Of a stretch of 64,000 bases of DNA, positions 24,051 through 35,771 are shown piece after piece. The stretch is from Myxocyprinus asiaticus (lineage: Eukaryota > Chordata > Actinopteri > Cypriniformes > Catostomidae): contig NC_059393.1 in NCBI RefSeq assembly GCF_019703515.2, positions 11,798,001-11,862,000 on the forward strand, read 5' to 3'. The translations under genes were made by a program, and so were the position numbers. Under the pieces are notes generated by a model. It made no database searches and was not told where the DNA came from. It saw only the letters and a program-made list of their open reading frames with translations. Numbering within the stretch: position 1 is the stretch's first letter; the number at the start of each line of letters is the position of its first letter.

Positions 24051-25538
24051 GTTTTCCAATTCAACATGTTTTAATGTGGCAGTTTAATGTAAAAATGTAA
24101 CGGTTTTAAACAGAAATTTGTTCTGCACGTGTTTCATAAATGAGGCCCATCAATTCAAATTCACATAGTAAAGAGGATTAGCAATTTATATATTTTTATT
24201 TCATTTAATTTTTTGCTAGAAATACTGTTAGTTCTTTTATCATTTTTTATTTTATTTTATTGGACTGTGGAGTTTATTAAATATCAACGAACTTCTAAAC
24301 TTTAAAACACTTTAAACTTACAATAAAATTCCACATTCCAAAATGTTTATTTACTTTTGGGTGTTTTATGCTAAATCTGTTTAGGAGAAAGAGGGTTCGC
24401 TCTGTACAGTACATCATTCACTCAATATGCACACATTCACTACAAGACTTACATGATTATTAGGTTAAATAAAATTTCTGTTTTCCGTTTTTTACTCATC
24501 ATGCTCATGAATCATAATCAGGCATGACTTTACTCAGAGCCAAACCCTCGCAAATTCATTTTCAAAGGAAATTGGACCAGCTGTTTAGGTTTTCAATTGC
24601 AATGCTTTAAATAATTCATGAGACACAAGTTTTTTCAAGAGATTTGTGATCAGAATGTGTGTGTGAGAGTGTATTACAAGAAATGACCCATAATGAAAGG
24701 AAAGTGTTCAATGCTGATGAAGAAAAAACAGTGACAGAATTGGCTGTAATAACTGGTTTCACACCAGGGAACTGTTTGAAATGGTATGCTGATTCTCGCA
24801 TGGTAATGTATTCAGCTGAGTCAAGTTACGAGTGACAGAGCAGTCACCCTTTTCCCATTTCTGCACCGAATGGCAATAACGCATTTATTATGCTGAATAA
24901 TCTAATTATTCATTCGACAATCAATCGCTATTGGCAGCAGATATGTTTTTGTGTACCATAAGGATACAGCCTTGGGCAAGGTTACATATTTGTGGACTAA
25001 TCACAAGATTATAGAGTATATGTGATGAGATGATATGAACAGTCAAGCTTCGGTAGCTGACACATAACTTGTCCAAATGAGATTTTTCTTTTTTGTAACT
25101 TATTAATATTAATTCTTAAAGTTAGTATTAAAATGCTATTACTACTGCTACTCATAATAATAATAAAATAGTTATTAATATTAAATAATTATTTATGTAC
25201 AATTACATTAGTTACATTATGTGCTGTAACTAATCACTATTTCTTTTATGTTCAGCATTTTTAATCCCTTTTTTGCTTTAACTACATTTTAGTACTATTT
25301 TAATAGTCCTGCAGTGTGATTTAAGGAAATAAATATTCCTTGATGTATCTCAATTAATATGAGGTCATAAAAGATGCATGCATAATGGTTATAAAAGACA
25401 AAATTATGTTTATAACAAAACACTATTTAAAATAGTGTTATATGGAGTATAGGACATGCCAATCACAAAACTATTTCATAGCAACTACCCACTAATAACT
25501 TTTCAAGGTATTAATACCTAACATGCAAAAAAAAAATA
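24051..25538. other. Intergenic DNA, no feature recognised
   Basis: AT-rich, no supportable exon or named repeat. Confidence 0.5.
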
Positions 25539-25556
25539 AAATAATAATAATAATAA

Positions 25557-25636
<80 letters not shown>

Positions 25637-25640
25637 TAAT
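25539..25640. repeat. (AAT)n/(AAAT)n compound microsatellite
   Basis: AAT repeats, then a block of AAAT repeats, then AAT repeats again over about 100 bp, likely variable in length. Confidence 0.95.
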
Positions 25641-28600
25641 GTCTTCTAACTAAATCCATTATTTATTCTCTCATCCTGAGGGTACATATTGTAAGCTAAA
25701 TTTAATTTAGTCTCCAGTGAGTCCTGTACTCTATTCAAAAAGATCAGTAAAAAGTATTTAATTGTACACCTTTTACAGTGCCAAGAATAGAGCCAAGGAA
25801 CCATTTCATCATTTTGCAGCTTCACATGTCTGCTTTTGAATTTCTGTGAGTTCATTGTGGCTTTCCCTATTCAAGTGTTTGTTCATTTTGAAGGCACTTT
25901 TTCCAGGCAGACTGGATGCTTGGATGGTGCCATCTGTTGAGTCAGCAGCACAAAATAACATTGAAAATGCAGAGGTTGCAGCTCACAGCTCATCAAGTGG
26001 AAAGCTGGGAAGCTTGGCAACGTTACATCAGTATGATTAGTTTAGAATTATATCCTTTGGTAAATTTGGGACACCCTGAATTATTTACCTTTGATTGCTC
26101 TGTAATGAGAAAACAAGGTTTTCTCTGCCTGGAAGGGAATGTGAATGAAACCTTACTAAATCCCTCAGTATCACAGTACATTTTCAGACCACAGCTGATC
26201 TTACATTTTCTTCTAATGTCATTTTGCTCAGGTGGTTAAGCGGGTCATGTGCAGTAGCCTTCATATTAGTGGTCTAGGTTTATCTGATTAGTATGAGCCA
26301 ATTAGCTGGTACTGTAGATGCCATATATGGGGCATCTGGGTCTAAATAGCATCTTTCTCCATCGTTGGTCATTAAGAAGCAGCTGTGTATTCAGATGTGA
26401 TCATTTTGTTAGCAATTTATTTAATATTTAATTATATGATGCTTTCAAACAGTCAGCCTTTTCTGGAAATTAATAAAAATGTTCCGTTATGAGGTCATGT
26501 GAGTACAGAACCCATTGGGAAATACTGGTAAATCAATGTGTGAAAATAGCTGTGAGATTAACGTGTTGAGCACGGAGATAACGCAATTACGCCTCCTTTG
26601 GGAATAAGGTACTCACAGGACCGAAAGCCTTTCCGGCAAATTACATTACAGAGTTTAACGGCATTTTGATGCTAAAATGTGAATGGTAACAAAATGAATA
26701 AAGGACCAAAACCCATTGCATGTGTGAATAGCAGATGTGGCACATTTAATAGAAAAGGAAATCCATCAATTTTACTGATATTTAATGGGTTTCACGTACA
26801 AAAGAGGCTGTAGTTTAGTCGATATTTTGTCAAATAAATAAATAAATAAAGTGTAAGTGAACTTTTATATATTTTGTATACTGGATATTTTTATATACTG
26901 GATATTTTTCCATGTCTGTTACCTTTTATGTCGCAGCTCAGGATACTCGCTAGTTAAGGGCTTGGGACTGTGTGTGTTCTTGTGGTGCCATCAGCCAATC
27001 AGCATTGTCAGGATAACATTTTTCTGTGCCTTCAGAGTAATTAATTACATTTTTAGGGGATTGTCTTAGAAAAAAGTTAATTGGTTGCATGAAGCAAAGA
27101 TGAGATTTCAAACTGATTCCAAGGGGTCCCACTTGCAAATTTCAGAAATATGGATGGCTGAAGAAGTCTCATTCATATTCATGAGGAAAGCCTTAGCTGA
27201 TAGGACGAATCAGTAATATCAGGAAAAATCCTGGTCGGAGAAACTATAATGCAACCCTTACCCTACCCATTAACCCTAACCAATCAAGCAGCGCTGTCCT
27301 CAAAAATATGAATGACTCTTCCACTGCCAGCCTTTGTTTAAAAAATCTGCATCCTGTGCCAGCCAAGCAACTGCCATTGAGGTGAATGTGTGTACACACA
27401 GTCCCTCTAAAAATAGATACATTTTTTGTGAGAACAAAAAAAAAAAAAAAAATCTTTCTGCTTTTTCATGCTGAACACACATATGCCACTGTGTGTACAC
27501 ACAGTCCATCTCCCCATTGCTTGTCTGAAGGTTATTAATAATTCATTGAAAAAGTGCACAGTTGTTCATTAATTCATATGTTGTTGTCATGGCATGATAA
27601 ACAGAATTATATGGTATATCTTGTGTGATCAAGATTTACGTTTTTGAAGTGGCTCCGTCATGTATCATGGACATTTCCAAGTGAAACATATATATATATA
27701 TACATACATACAGTATATAGAAATTAGGTGCAATTATTTTTATTTATGTTTTTAAATACAACTGGTGATGATCTGATGATCCATGTTATCCATACATGAT
27801 TTGAGATTGTTATAAGGAGCATCCTGTGTGCTTTAAAGAGAGCAAAGAAATCTGACCTGTCATATAAAGGTCAGAGTCACAAATGTGCTTTTTTTATTTC
27901 TGACCTAGAAATGGTGCAGAATATAAAATATTTCTTATTTATTTTCCATCACTTTATTTTTTTTCTTTGTTTTAAATTCGTTCTATTTCCAGGTTTAAAT
28001 TAGATCTTAAATCCCAGATTTTCAAAGTGGGCTGAGACTATTGAGCCCCACTGTATAATGGCCTCTAAACCTAAGATGTTCTTATTTGTGTAGGCAATAC
28101 GTTTAAATAACTCTGCTTCACAGTTAACAAATTTAATGTTGTTTAGAGCTGCTGTTTTGAATTACAGTTCTTTCTGCAGGTATATTTCTGTGCTTCACTG
28201 TTTGTAGCATAAACTATGTTTTTAATTACCCTGATACTTTCATTATGCATCGCTTAAAAAGCTTGCATTAAATAAGTCTTCACTGCAGTTATTCATAAAA
28301 AATCATGAGACCATCTTCTATTCACAAGTAAATATACAACAAAGCTACTGAATATAGAAAACGAAGCCAAAATAACTTCACAGGTACTGAACTCAGTAGA
28401 TAACCCTGTGTGATTAGACTAGAGGTATATTTTATTATGTGGCAGGTTGAGCACTATGTACATCTCCAAGATGTCTCCTTGGCATAAAAACATAACTTCA
28501 ACATAAGTATGTTTTCTTGACTTAACCTCTTAATGACGGGTGGGTCAAAAATAACCCAATTGAGTATTTATTTACATTTCATTTATGTTTAATGAATGTT

Positions 28601-28808
28601 TAAACTGTGAAATTGTAAACTAATATTGACATCCAATATATCATTTGAAAGATCTGGGTCTCAAGATTTGATATTTTAAAGATATTTTGATGATCGCCAA
28701 GTTACAACAATAAGATTTTATTTAACGTGTCAGGAGTGAAAATCAAAACACGGAAAATGAAACCAGAAGTTCTGACCTTTATTGTCAACTAGCCAAACAC
28801 AGATTAAT
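25641..28808. other. Intergenic DNA, no gene recognised
   Basis: Small (AAAT)n (26835-26850) and (TA)n (27690-27703) tracts and an A run near 27437-27453. No supportable coding exon. Confidence 0.5.
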
Positions 28809-29361
28809 TCCTTTCATTTATATAGCACTTTTCTAGGCACTCAAAGCGCTTTACATAGTATCGGGGGAATCTCCTCAACCACCACCAGTGTGCAGCATCC
28901 ACCTGGATGATGCGATTGCAGCCATAGTGCACCAGTACACCCACCACACACCAGCTATTGATGGAGAGCAGAGTGATGTAGCCAATTCAGGCATGGGGAT
29001 TATTAGGAGGCCATGATAGATAAGGGCCAATGGGGTGAATTTGGCCAGGACACTGGGGTACACCCCTACTCTTTACGAAAAGTACCCTGGGATTTTTTAA
29101 TGACCACAGAGAGTCAGGACCCCTGTTTAACATCTCTTCTGAAGGACAGTGCCTTTTTACAGTATAGTGTCCCCATCATTATGCTGGGGCATTAGGACCC
29201 ACACAGACCACAGGGTGAGCACCCCCTGCTGGCCTCCCTAATACCTCTTCCAGCAGCAACCATAGTTTTCCCTGGGAGGTCTCCCACCCAGATACTGGCC
29301 AGGCTTAACCCTGCTTAGCTTTAGTGGGCAACAGGGCAAGAGCTGCAGGGTGAAATGGCTG
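28809..29361 (-). mobile_element. 5S-rRNA-derived SINE, minus strand
   Basis: On the minus strand the element starts near 29361. Its first about 100 bases follow 5S rRNA, including AAGCTAAGCAGGGTTAAGCC, then CTGGCCAGTATCTGGGTGGG and GAGACCTCCCAGGGAA. This covers the internal control region used by RNA polymerase III. The long body ends in AAAGCGCTTTGAGTGCC and a 'tgctatataaatg' tail, a 3' end that fish SINEs share with partner LINEs. The length (about 550 bp) suggests a nearly full copy. A 5S pseudogene alone would not explain the attached body. Confidence 0.75.
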
Positions 29362-29889
29362 CTATATATGAGCGCAATCATCCAAACTTCAGTATGCTCC
29401 AATAAATAAAATCCATTAGAGATTTTAGTCCAAAAATGTACAAATATGAAGAAATATTGATCAATCTGTCTTTGATCAGGTTTTATATATTTATATATGC
29501 GAATTTCAATTTCAATTTAAAACTGCGAAGTTTCAGTAGCAAAACACCCAAACATGATATTTGGGAGGGTCATAAGAACAAAATGAGCCATCTCTCAAAA
29601 TTTCTGTGCAGTTTTGATTGGGTAGTCATTCAAAATAGCCAAACAGTGTCGTCCATATTTGTCTCTGGATTAAGCCAGCCAATGAAAAGCTAGATCATTT
29701 TTGACTGATAGGTCGTGTAGCTAATGAAAAGATGAAAACAGCGATATGAGGGTTGTATATATCCCTGATGCGATTCGCAAAGTTTCGGACTGTGTTTGTG
29801 TGGGTTTTGTGCTTTTACACACAGTGTGCAGATATACCGTGTTACTGCCGTACTGTCGACAAAGAACTCAGCATTTGGACCCGCAGTCT

Positions 29890-30270
29890 GATCCACCCTC
29901 CTTGGCTTCAGTCACCATCACTGAGGGTTTGGAGAACATGTGCTCATGACTGCATTTTTTCATCAAACCCCCTGTTCAACTTCACATCCAGGGGGCTCGG
30001 ACATGTCATTTAAGCTGAGATGAGCCACCCTCCCTGACTTCGCTCACCGTGATTTAGACTCTGGAGCACACGTACTCCCAATGCATTGACTTAGTCATTT
30101 TTTCCACTGCTTTTTGTTCAATTTGCACTGGGAGCAGGTGTGCTCCAGACCCTCAGTGATGGTGACTGAAGCCGAGGAAGGTGGCGCCCCTTGGCTTGAA
30201 TGACATGCCTGAGCCCCCTGGATGTGCAGGCTAAAGACCCTGGGCGAACGGCAGAGCAAAAGCTCTGAAA
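29890..30270. repeat. Cluster of direct and inverted repeat arms
   Basis: 29894-29943 ('...cttcagtcaccatcactgaggg...') is the reverse complement of about 30130-30184 with few mismatches. 29987-30017 ('catccagggggctcgg...') is the reverse complement of about 30199-30233. A weaker direct copy starts at 30027 ('ccaccctccctgacttcgctcaccgtg'). No known family is recognised. Confidence 0.65.
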
Positions 30271-30583
30271 AATGACTAAGTCAGTTTGCATTTGTATGGG
30301 GAGAAAAATGAACAGAAGCATCTTTATTGTATTTAAAAATGTATTTCCATTGCAACATTTCAAATTGCAATGTCCTTTTCACATTGTTTTTAAAATACAT
30401 AAATATATATGTAATGCATTATAATATATTCCCAAAAAATAAAAATAAAAATATATATCTTCATGTATATTTTGGTTTGTGTGGTATTTTTCTACATTGA
30501 AATATAAACAAATTGTGTGTTTTGAACAACTTTTATAATTGGTTTACGGAGTTACTACAAGTGGTCTACTGGCGCTTCCAAGT

Positions 30584-30604
30584 GGCCTTTTTTTTTTTTT
30601 TTTT
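30584..30604. repeat. T run
   Basis: About 21 consecutive T between 'ggcc' and 'ggaagtac'. Low complexity only. Confidence 0.8.
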
Positions 30605-30807
30605 GGAAGTACACTTACATAAGTATTTATGGAATAAAGGTTTTTAGTCATATCAATTGTAAAATTGTGTCAGACCTTCATCAGACATGTGGCTTTGTAT
30701 CAGATGTGTTTTTGGGGCACTGCACATAGTCATGCATATATATATAAAAAAGGATTTTATAAATAATATTTGCGGTCACTATTCAAATTAATTGAATAAC
30801 TTTAACT

Positions 30808-30811
<4 letters not shown>

Positions 30812-30875
<64 letters not shown>
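30812..30875. repeat. (TA)n microsatellite
   Basis: Over 60 bp of uninterrupted TA/AT. Confidence 0.95.
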
Positions 30876-30876
<1 letters not shown>

Positions 30877-31049
30877 TATAATGATACATTTTTACTCTTG
30901 AACAACAAATGTCTAAGTGTCTACTTTCAAAAGAGCCCATGTTTGTGTTTGTAGACCAAAGGGCTCAAGAACTGGAAGAGTTTTATTTTGGGTATGTTGT
31001 TTTCAAGCTCATGCACAAAAAGAGGCCGGATGTTAAGAGGTTGTTTTCA

Positions 31050-31240
31050 GTTGATTTCAGTTTGCTGTTGAACACAGTTGTCGGACTGAGGCTTTCTAAA
31101 AGTCCTAGACTTCGTACCTGGGCCCAGACCCATAATGGGACCTCCGGCTCCACTATTCCAAGAAGTACCCCAGGGCTTTGTTCTGAGTCCAGTGGTATTT
31201 ACCTTCTGACCTTGACTGCATTGCTCAACATTAAAGCCAT
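31050..31240 (+). pseudogene. Non-LTR retrotransposon reverse transcriptase scrap
   Basis: Near 31051-31080 the text reads VDFSLLLNTV, like the VDFSSAFNT box of LINE reverse transcriptases. At 31162-31200, in another frame, it reads EVPQGFVLSPVVF, the well-known (G)xPQGxVLSPxLF box. The stretch between is too short and the frames differ, so this is a deleted relic on the plus strand. The clade (Rex1-, L2- or RTE-like) cannot be fixed from this much sequence. The YxDD motif is not visible. Confidence 0.55.
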
Positions 31241-32205
31241 TTCATTTGACTTGTGGCATACAATCTGGTCCTTATTGCTGCTTATTCTGGCCAAGAACTG
31301 CCAACTTAGTCTGGTAGAGACCAACCAACCACTGTTTTGTTTTTAAATGCAGTTTAGGGGAGGGTTTAATGGGCCAATCCAGGGACCTATCCCTAGTGTC
31401 TTTGTCATAAAAAAATGACAGAAATGCAATATCTGAATCAAATTCTTCTAATTGCATCTTTCTGTCCATCTTGGTGAACAAAGTTATTTTTCTTCACCTC
31501 CGTTGACCCTCATTCCCTCTTTCCCTGTGTGTGACTATAATGTGCTAATTAAGAGCTGCATAAAGCCCTCAAGAGATCTACAGATGTACACTGTTGATTT
31601 CACACACTTGTTTTTGCCTGTTTTATTGGTGGTGGGGAACAGGCTGTAGGTGGGTGCGGCAAATTAGAAATCCTCTGTAAGCTCAGTAATTAGCTGCACA
31701 CCCTTGAACCTGAGGAAACCTCCTCTGTGACATGACTAAATTGATGTTATTTCCAGAATTCCTTCCCAAAGAGTGTAAGGCGTTGGAGAGGCAACAGATG
31801 CCAGTCAAGATTGAGCTCACTGAAACATTTCAACGGCATCACAACAGCTTAGAGACGGTATATAGAACACATTGTCTTGTTCAACAGCATGAAAATTTTT
31901 ATTTTTGTGTAAATAGAAAGGAGGAAAGTGTATTAGAACTAATCGGATAACAAATGAGCCTGTAATCTAAAATTAATCTTTCCAAATGGTAAGTGGGGCA
32001 ACAAAAAGTGGTTTACATGTTTACATTCTGAATTAGATTCCAAAGAAATTATGTAACTAAGGGTATGTTCAGGATTGTATTGTTATTAATAGGCTCTAAA
32101 ATCCTCAATATCTCTGCAATAAAATGCACTAATAATTGACAAATTAGACAACTGCAAATTGATTACTTGATTTGCTTAATCCTTAAAGGAATGTTCCAAC
32201 CTGAC
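31241..32205. other. Intergenic DNA, no feature recognised
   Basis: The frame at 31732-31950 has no recognised domain. Nothing else is supportable. Confidence 0.45.
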
Positions 32206-32763
32206 TTAGTGACAACGTTTACACAGATAACAAAAGCGGCTTCTTGTGAGAAAGTGGAGTTCCCATTTAGATGCACTGGATAAGTGGCATACTGCTTACT
32301 CCCATATACACGCAGCTCGGTCAGTAAGCAGCTTTCTCCACAGCAATGTAATTTCCCCACGACGCTTGTGTAAATTACAAATATGGCATCCGAGGAAGAC
32401 TTCGCTCTTTTATTCTCCATTCCTTCGCTTTATTTCTAGATATTCCAGAGTTGTTGCTGTGTTTGTTTCCTAAACTTTCTATCGCGACCTGCAGCTCAAT
32501 TGTGCCGTAATAGTGGGGTTTCCCTCTTATGTAAAACTCTGGGATTCTTCCCATTGTAGGAGTGCATATACACAAACGCGCACTCTGCAAGAACACGCTT
32601 ATGTGTTTACATGACAACATAAACTGTTCTCCGGGAGGAACTCAGGTGTGTTAAACCGCTTTCTCTGAATCCCTTAAGCGGTGTAAAGAAAACGCCATTC
32701 TTGTTTACATGATTTTTCACAACACCACTTTCTGCAAAAACCCGGGAGTAAACCTCTTAATTC
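32206..32763. mobile_element. Non-autonomous DNA transposon, copy 2 (no nested insert)
   Basis: Same family and orientation as 20331-21075, with the uninterrupted 'ttccagagttgttgctgtg' site where copy 1 carries its insert. Non-coding. Confidence 0.6.
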
Positions 32764-32765
32764 TT

Positions 32766-32890
32766 AATCAGAATCAGAATCAGAATGAGCTTTATTGCCA
32801 AGTATGCTTAAACATACAACAAATTTGTCTTGGTGACAGGAGCTTCCAGTGCACAACAATACAAAACAGCAACAAGACTTGTAAAAAAAC
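32766..32890 (-). mobile_element. Non-LTR retrotransposon 3' tail, minus strand
   Basis: The plus strand reads (AATCAG)n then 'gagctttattgccaagtatgctt'. On the minus strand this is '...aagcatacttggcaataaagctcattctgattctgatt', a common fish LINE 3' end with short tail repeats. A second, shorter copy is at 39490-39560. No coding part is retained. Confidence 0.6.
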
Positions 32891-32893
32891 AAA

Positions 32894-32898
<5 letters not shown>

Positions 32899-32978
<80 letters not shown>
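32899..32978. repeat. (TA)n then (CA)n compound microsatellite
   Basis: About 48 bp TA/AT followed by about 33 bp CA. Reading frames across it are artefacts. Confidence 0.95.
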
Positions 32979-32982
<4 letters not shown>

Positions 32983-33551
32983 TACACATGTAAGTGCATG
33001 TAAGTATGGTCACTGTTGTCTCTGTATGATATGCTGGGATAGGAGAAAATATTTGAACCTCGAAAAATTACATCAGCTTTAAAGGTCTTAAAGTTCAATT
33101 TGTTATTGGAAATCACTTTCCTAGCTTACCAAAATGCCACTGAGGTGTGCTTAGGGTTTTATTGTAGTTCTTCATCAATGTTGTCACTTTGAGACAGGAT
33201 GCTCCCCAGGTATTTGGCAGTCATTACTGTGGGAGGTGGACTACAGGTAAGTTTTAGACTGGGTTGTGGATGGACAGGCCCATTCTGTAGCAGCTACATG
33301 TACTGTAGTGTCAGAGAGATCTAACGCCAAGGAGGTGGGATTTGCTATGTGTGGCCATATGGTGGTGTAGTAAGACACTTAATGCAGCACTTGGTTTAAT
33401 TTTCAGTTGAAAATCCTTGAAAATTGACACAATACACATCTGTGAAACAGACGGTTAATACTGTAGATGTATTGTGCAGAAAAATGTATATATACACATA
33501 CCTATACATGCAACATATATGGTATTTTAAAAATAATAAAGAGCCATTTTA

Positions 33552-33556
<5 letters not shown>

Positions 33557-33616
<60 letters not shown>
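33557..33616. repeat. (TA)n microsatellite
   Basis: About 60 bp TA/AT, followed by a short ATT run. Confidence 0.95.
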
Positions 33617-33622
<6 letters not shown>

Positions 33623-33761
33623 TTATTATTATTATTATGTAAATATAGTTATGATTTGAAAGATTTATTGGATAGATGCAAAGAATGCTGATTAGTATTA
33701 TATGTACTTTATGTATATTTGCATGCCTACATTGGTGAAAATCTCATTTCTCAACCTGTTA

Positions 33762-33762
<1 letters not shown>

Positions 33763-33809
<47 letters not shown>
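33763..33809. repeat. (TA)n microsatellite
   Basis: About 47 bp TA/AT, the third long TA tract within 0.9 kb. Confidence 0.95.
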
Positions 33810-33811
<2 letters not shown>

Positions 33812-34318
33812 TGTAGCCTCTTGCCAAGTTTATGCATATTGTGCATTAAAATGTTTACATTAAACATATTTTTAGATGCAACAAATTATAACTATTTTGC
33901 ATGTGCTAACCTTATAATTCAAAGAATTGTATAAATCTCACATGGAGTAACAGCTTAATCTGTTAATGGGAAATGAAGCTCGGGACCATGTTTGAGACAT
34001 AATTACAGAATTTCAGAATTCACAGAAAATTATTCAGCTTAACACTATTCATTCACTAATAAAGGCTACATTATGCATTTTACTCTTGATCAAGAACAGT
34101 TATAATGTTCAGTGCACTATCTTGAATGATTCTTTATATATCATTTGTTACACAGAAGCACCAGATGGGTCTCTAACGCTTGGGACAGAGCAATGAGTCA
34201 GAAGTTTCATAAATTGTCACCTTACAAATATAATGCAATAAAATGTCTGTGCAGAAATTGTGTAATCTTTTCAGTTATCACTCTGTTGCCAACCAGAATA
34301 AGTAAATAAATAAGCAAC

Positions 34319-34362
34319 AATTATTATTATTATCATTTTTATTATTATTATTATTATTATTA
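34319..34362. repeat. (ATT)n microsatellite
   Basis: ATT/TTA repeats with one TCATTTTT interruption. Confidence 0.9.
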
Positions 34363-35374
34363 CTAGTAGTAGTGTACTGTATATGAGGTGGGTACCAAAT
34401 GTCCAAGACCATGTGGTATTTTATATACACTCTAGTTTATACTGTATATATATTATTCTGAAATTTGATGTAAAATGAAGATGAAAATGTAAGATTCAAA
34501 TATTGACACTGACCATGTTAACTCCTTTGTATAAAAATTTAGATTTCCTTGCTTCCACTGAAGCACACAAGATGCTTTTTTGGAACATTCTCAAATCATG
34601 CTTCATGACATGATCATCAGGTTTTGCACAAAATTCTGGGGTTCATGCCAGCTTGAGTGCATGCTGTCATTAAAGCTGTAATTAAATTCTAATATACATA
34701 TAATATTAATTTCCACTAGTGCTCTCAGACTTTCAGACCCCATTGTATATGAAAAAAACAGTCAGGATGCTGAAAATCTAAAAATCCTGACCTCATCTCT
34801 TTATATTCTGTATGAGACAGATAAAGTAGCAGGCTGCCATTTGCACTGCTGTTTTGTTCTGGGTCTGCTGGGCCTTTTTATCTGATGCCATCAAATTCTA
34901 AATTACCATGGCAATAATGGCCGCAGATACAGCAGTCATTTTCAAGTAGACTTCCACTTTTTAGGGATGGTGTTGCTTGGTAGGGATGTGACTACTCAAA
35001 TTGTCATTCAGCTCACGATTCTGGAGGGCTTTTGATCGCTAGGCTGTGGGCTTGCAGGTCACAGTGTGATTTAAAGTCTCTTTCATAGTGTAAAACCTCC
35101 CGGTACATTTGAATTTAGTTAGCTGAGTGCTGCTGGAGGTCATCTGTGTGAGAATGGGCTGTGAGCTGATTTTTGTCAAATATGCAACAAACACAAGTCA
35201 TAACGAAATACAGTTCACATCTCATGGATGAAAATTCATAGATGGTTTTAAAAAAGCAATAAGCCACTTTTACTTGAGATAAAATCCTTGTAACATCCAA
35301 ACTAAAGTGGCTCATGGCTTTTAAAAAATAGAAGCAATGGCAAAATAATGAAAGACAGCAATCTTTAATAAATA
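34363..35374. other. Intergenic DNA, no feature recognised
   Basis: No supportable gene or repeat family. Confidence 0.5.
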
Positions 35375-35379
35375 ATTAC

Positions 35380-35766
35380 TGTGAAAGGTCCACAGCAGAA
35401 TGAAAGGAGGACACAGGGAAACGGGCTTCTCCTGGCACAGGTAAGACTTTTAATTGGCAACTTCAACGCTTACAGCTTCACAAAACTCATTAGCTTCACA
35501 GGTACGTAGTTTCACAAACTCATTAGCTTCACAGATACGAACATTCATAAACTCATCAGCTTCACAGACACCATGGACTTCCTTGTGCCAGGCTCTCTCT
35601 CTCTCTCTCTCTCTCTCTCTGCTGGTGGCTTGGCTGCTTATATGCCGCTCTCCCCATGCTCACTGGAATTAGAGACAGGTGTTAGACATAATCTAGCTCA
35701 GGTGCAAGCGCCCTTACCACTTTCTCTCTCTCCGGACGGATGCTTGACCACACCCCCGCTGCCACA
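35380..35766 (-). mobile_element. Solo LTR, minus strand, with 5-bp target duplication ATTAC
   Basis: Exact 5-bp repeats ATTAC flank the element (35375-35379 and 35767-35771). On the minus strand it starts TGTGGCAGCGGGGGTGTGG and ends GACCTTTCACA, giving TG...CA ends. It shares promoter-side and poly(A)-side blocks ('gtccggagagaga', 'aattaaaagtcttacctgtg') with the solo LTR at 54203-54533. A (CT)n microsatellite (35588-35621) and four 'gtgaagctaatgag'-type tandem units lie inside. It is a product of LTR-LTR recombination of a Gypsy-type element. Confidence 0.85.
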
Positions 35767-35771
35767 ATTAC

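Noticed and set aside
29270..29361. Functional 5S rRNA gene
   Set aside because: Only part of 5S rRNA is present, with changes, and it is joined to a SINE body.
30909..31346. 145-codon open frame as a host gene
   Set aside because: The only recognisable text in the region is LINE reverse-transcriptase motifs, partly in another frame.
32709..33116. Open frames with (YI)n or (CV)n residues around the TA/CA microsatellite
   Set aside because: They are translations of dinucleotide repeats, with no independent coding evidence.
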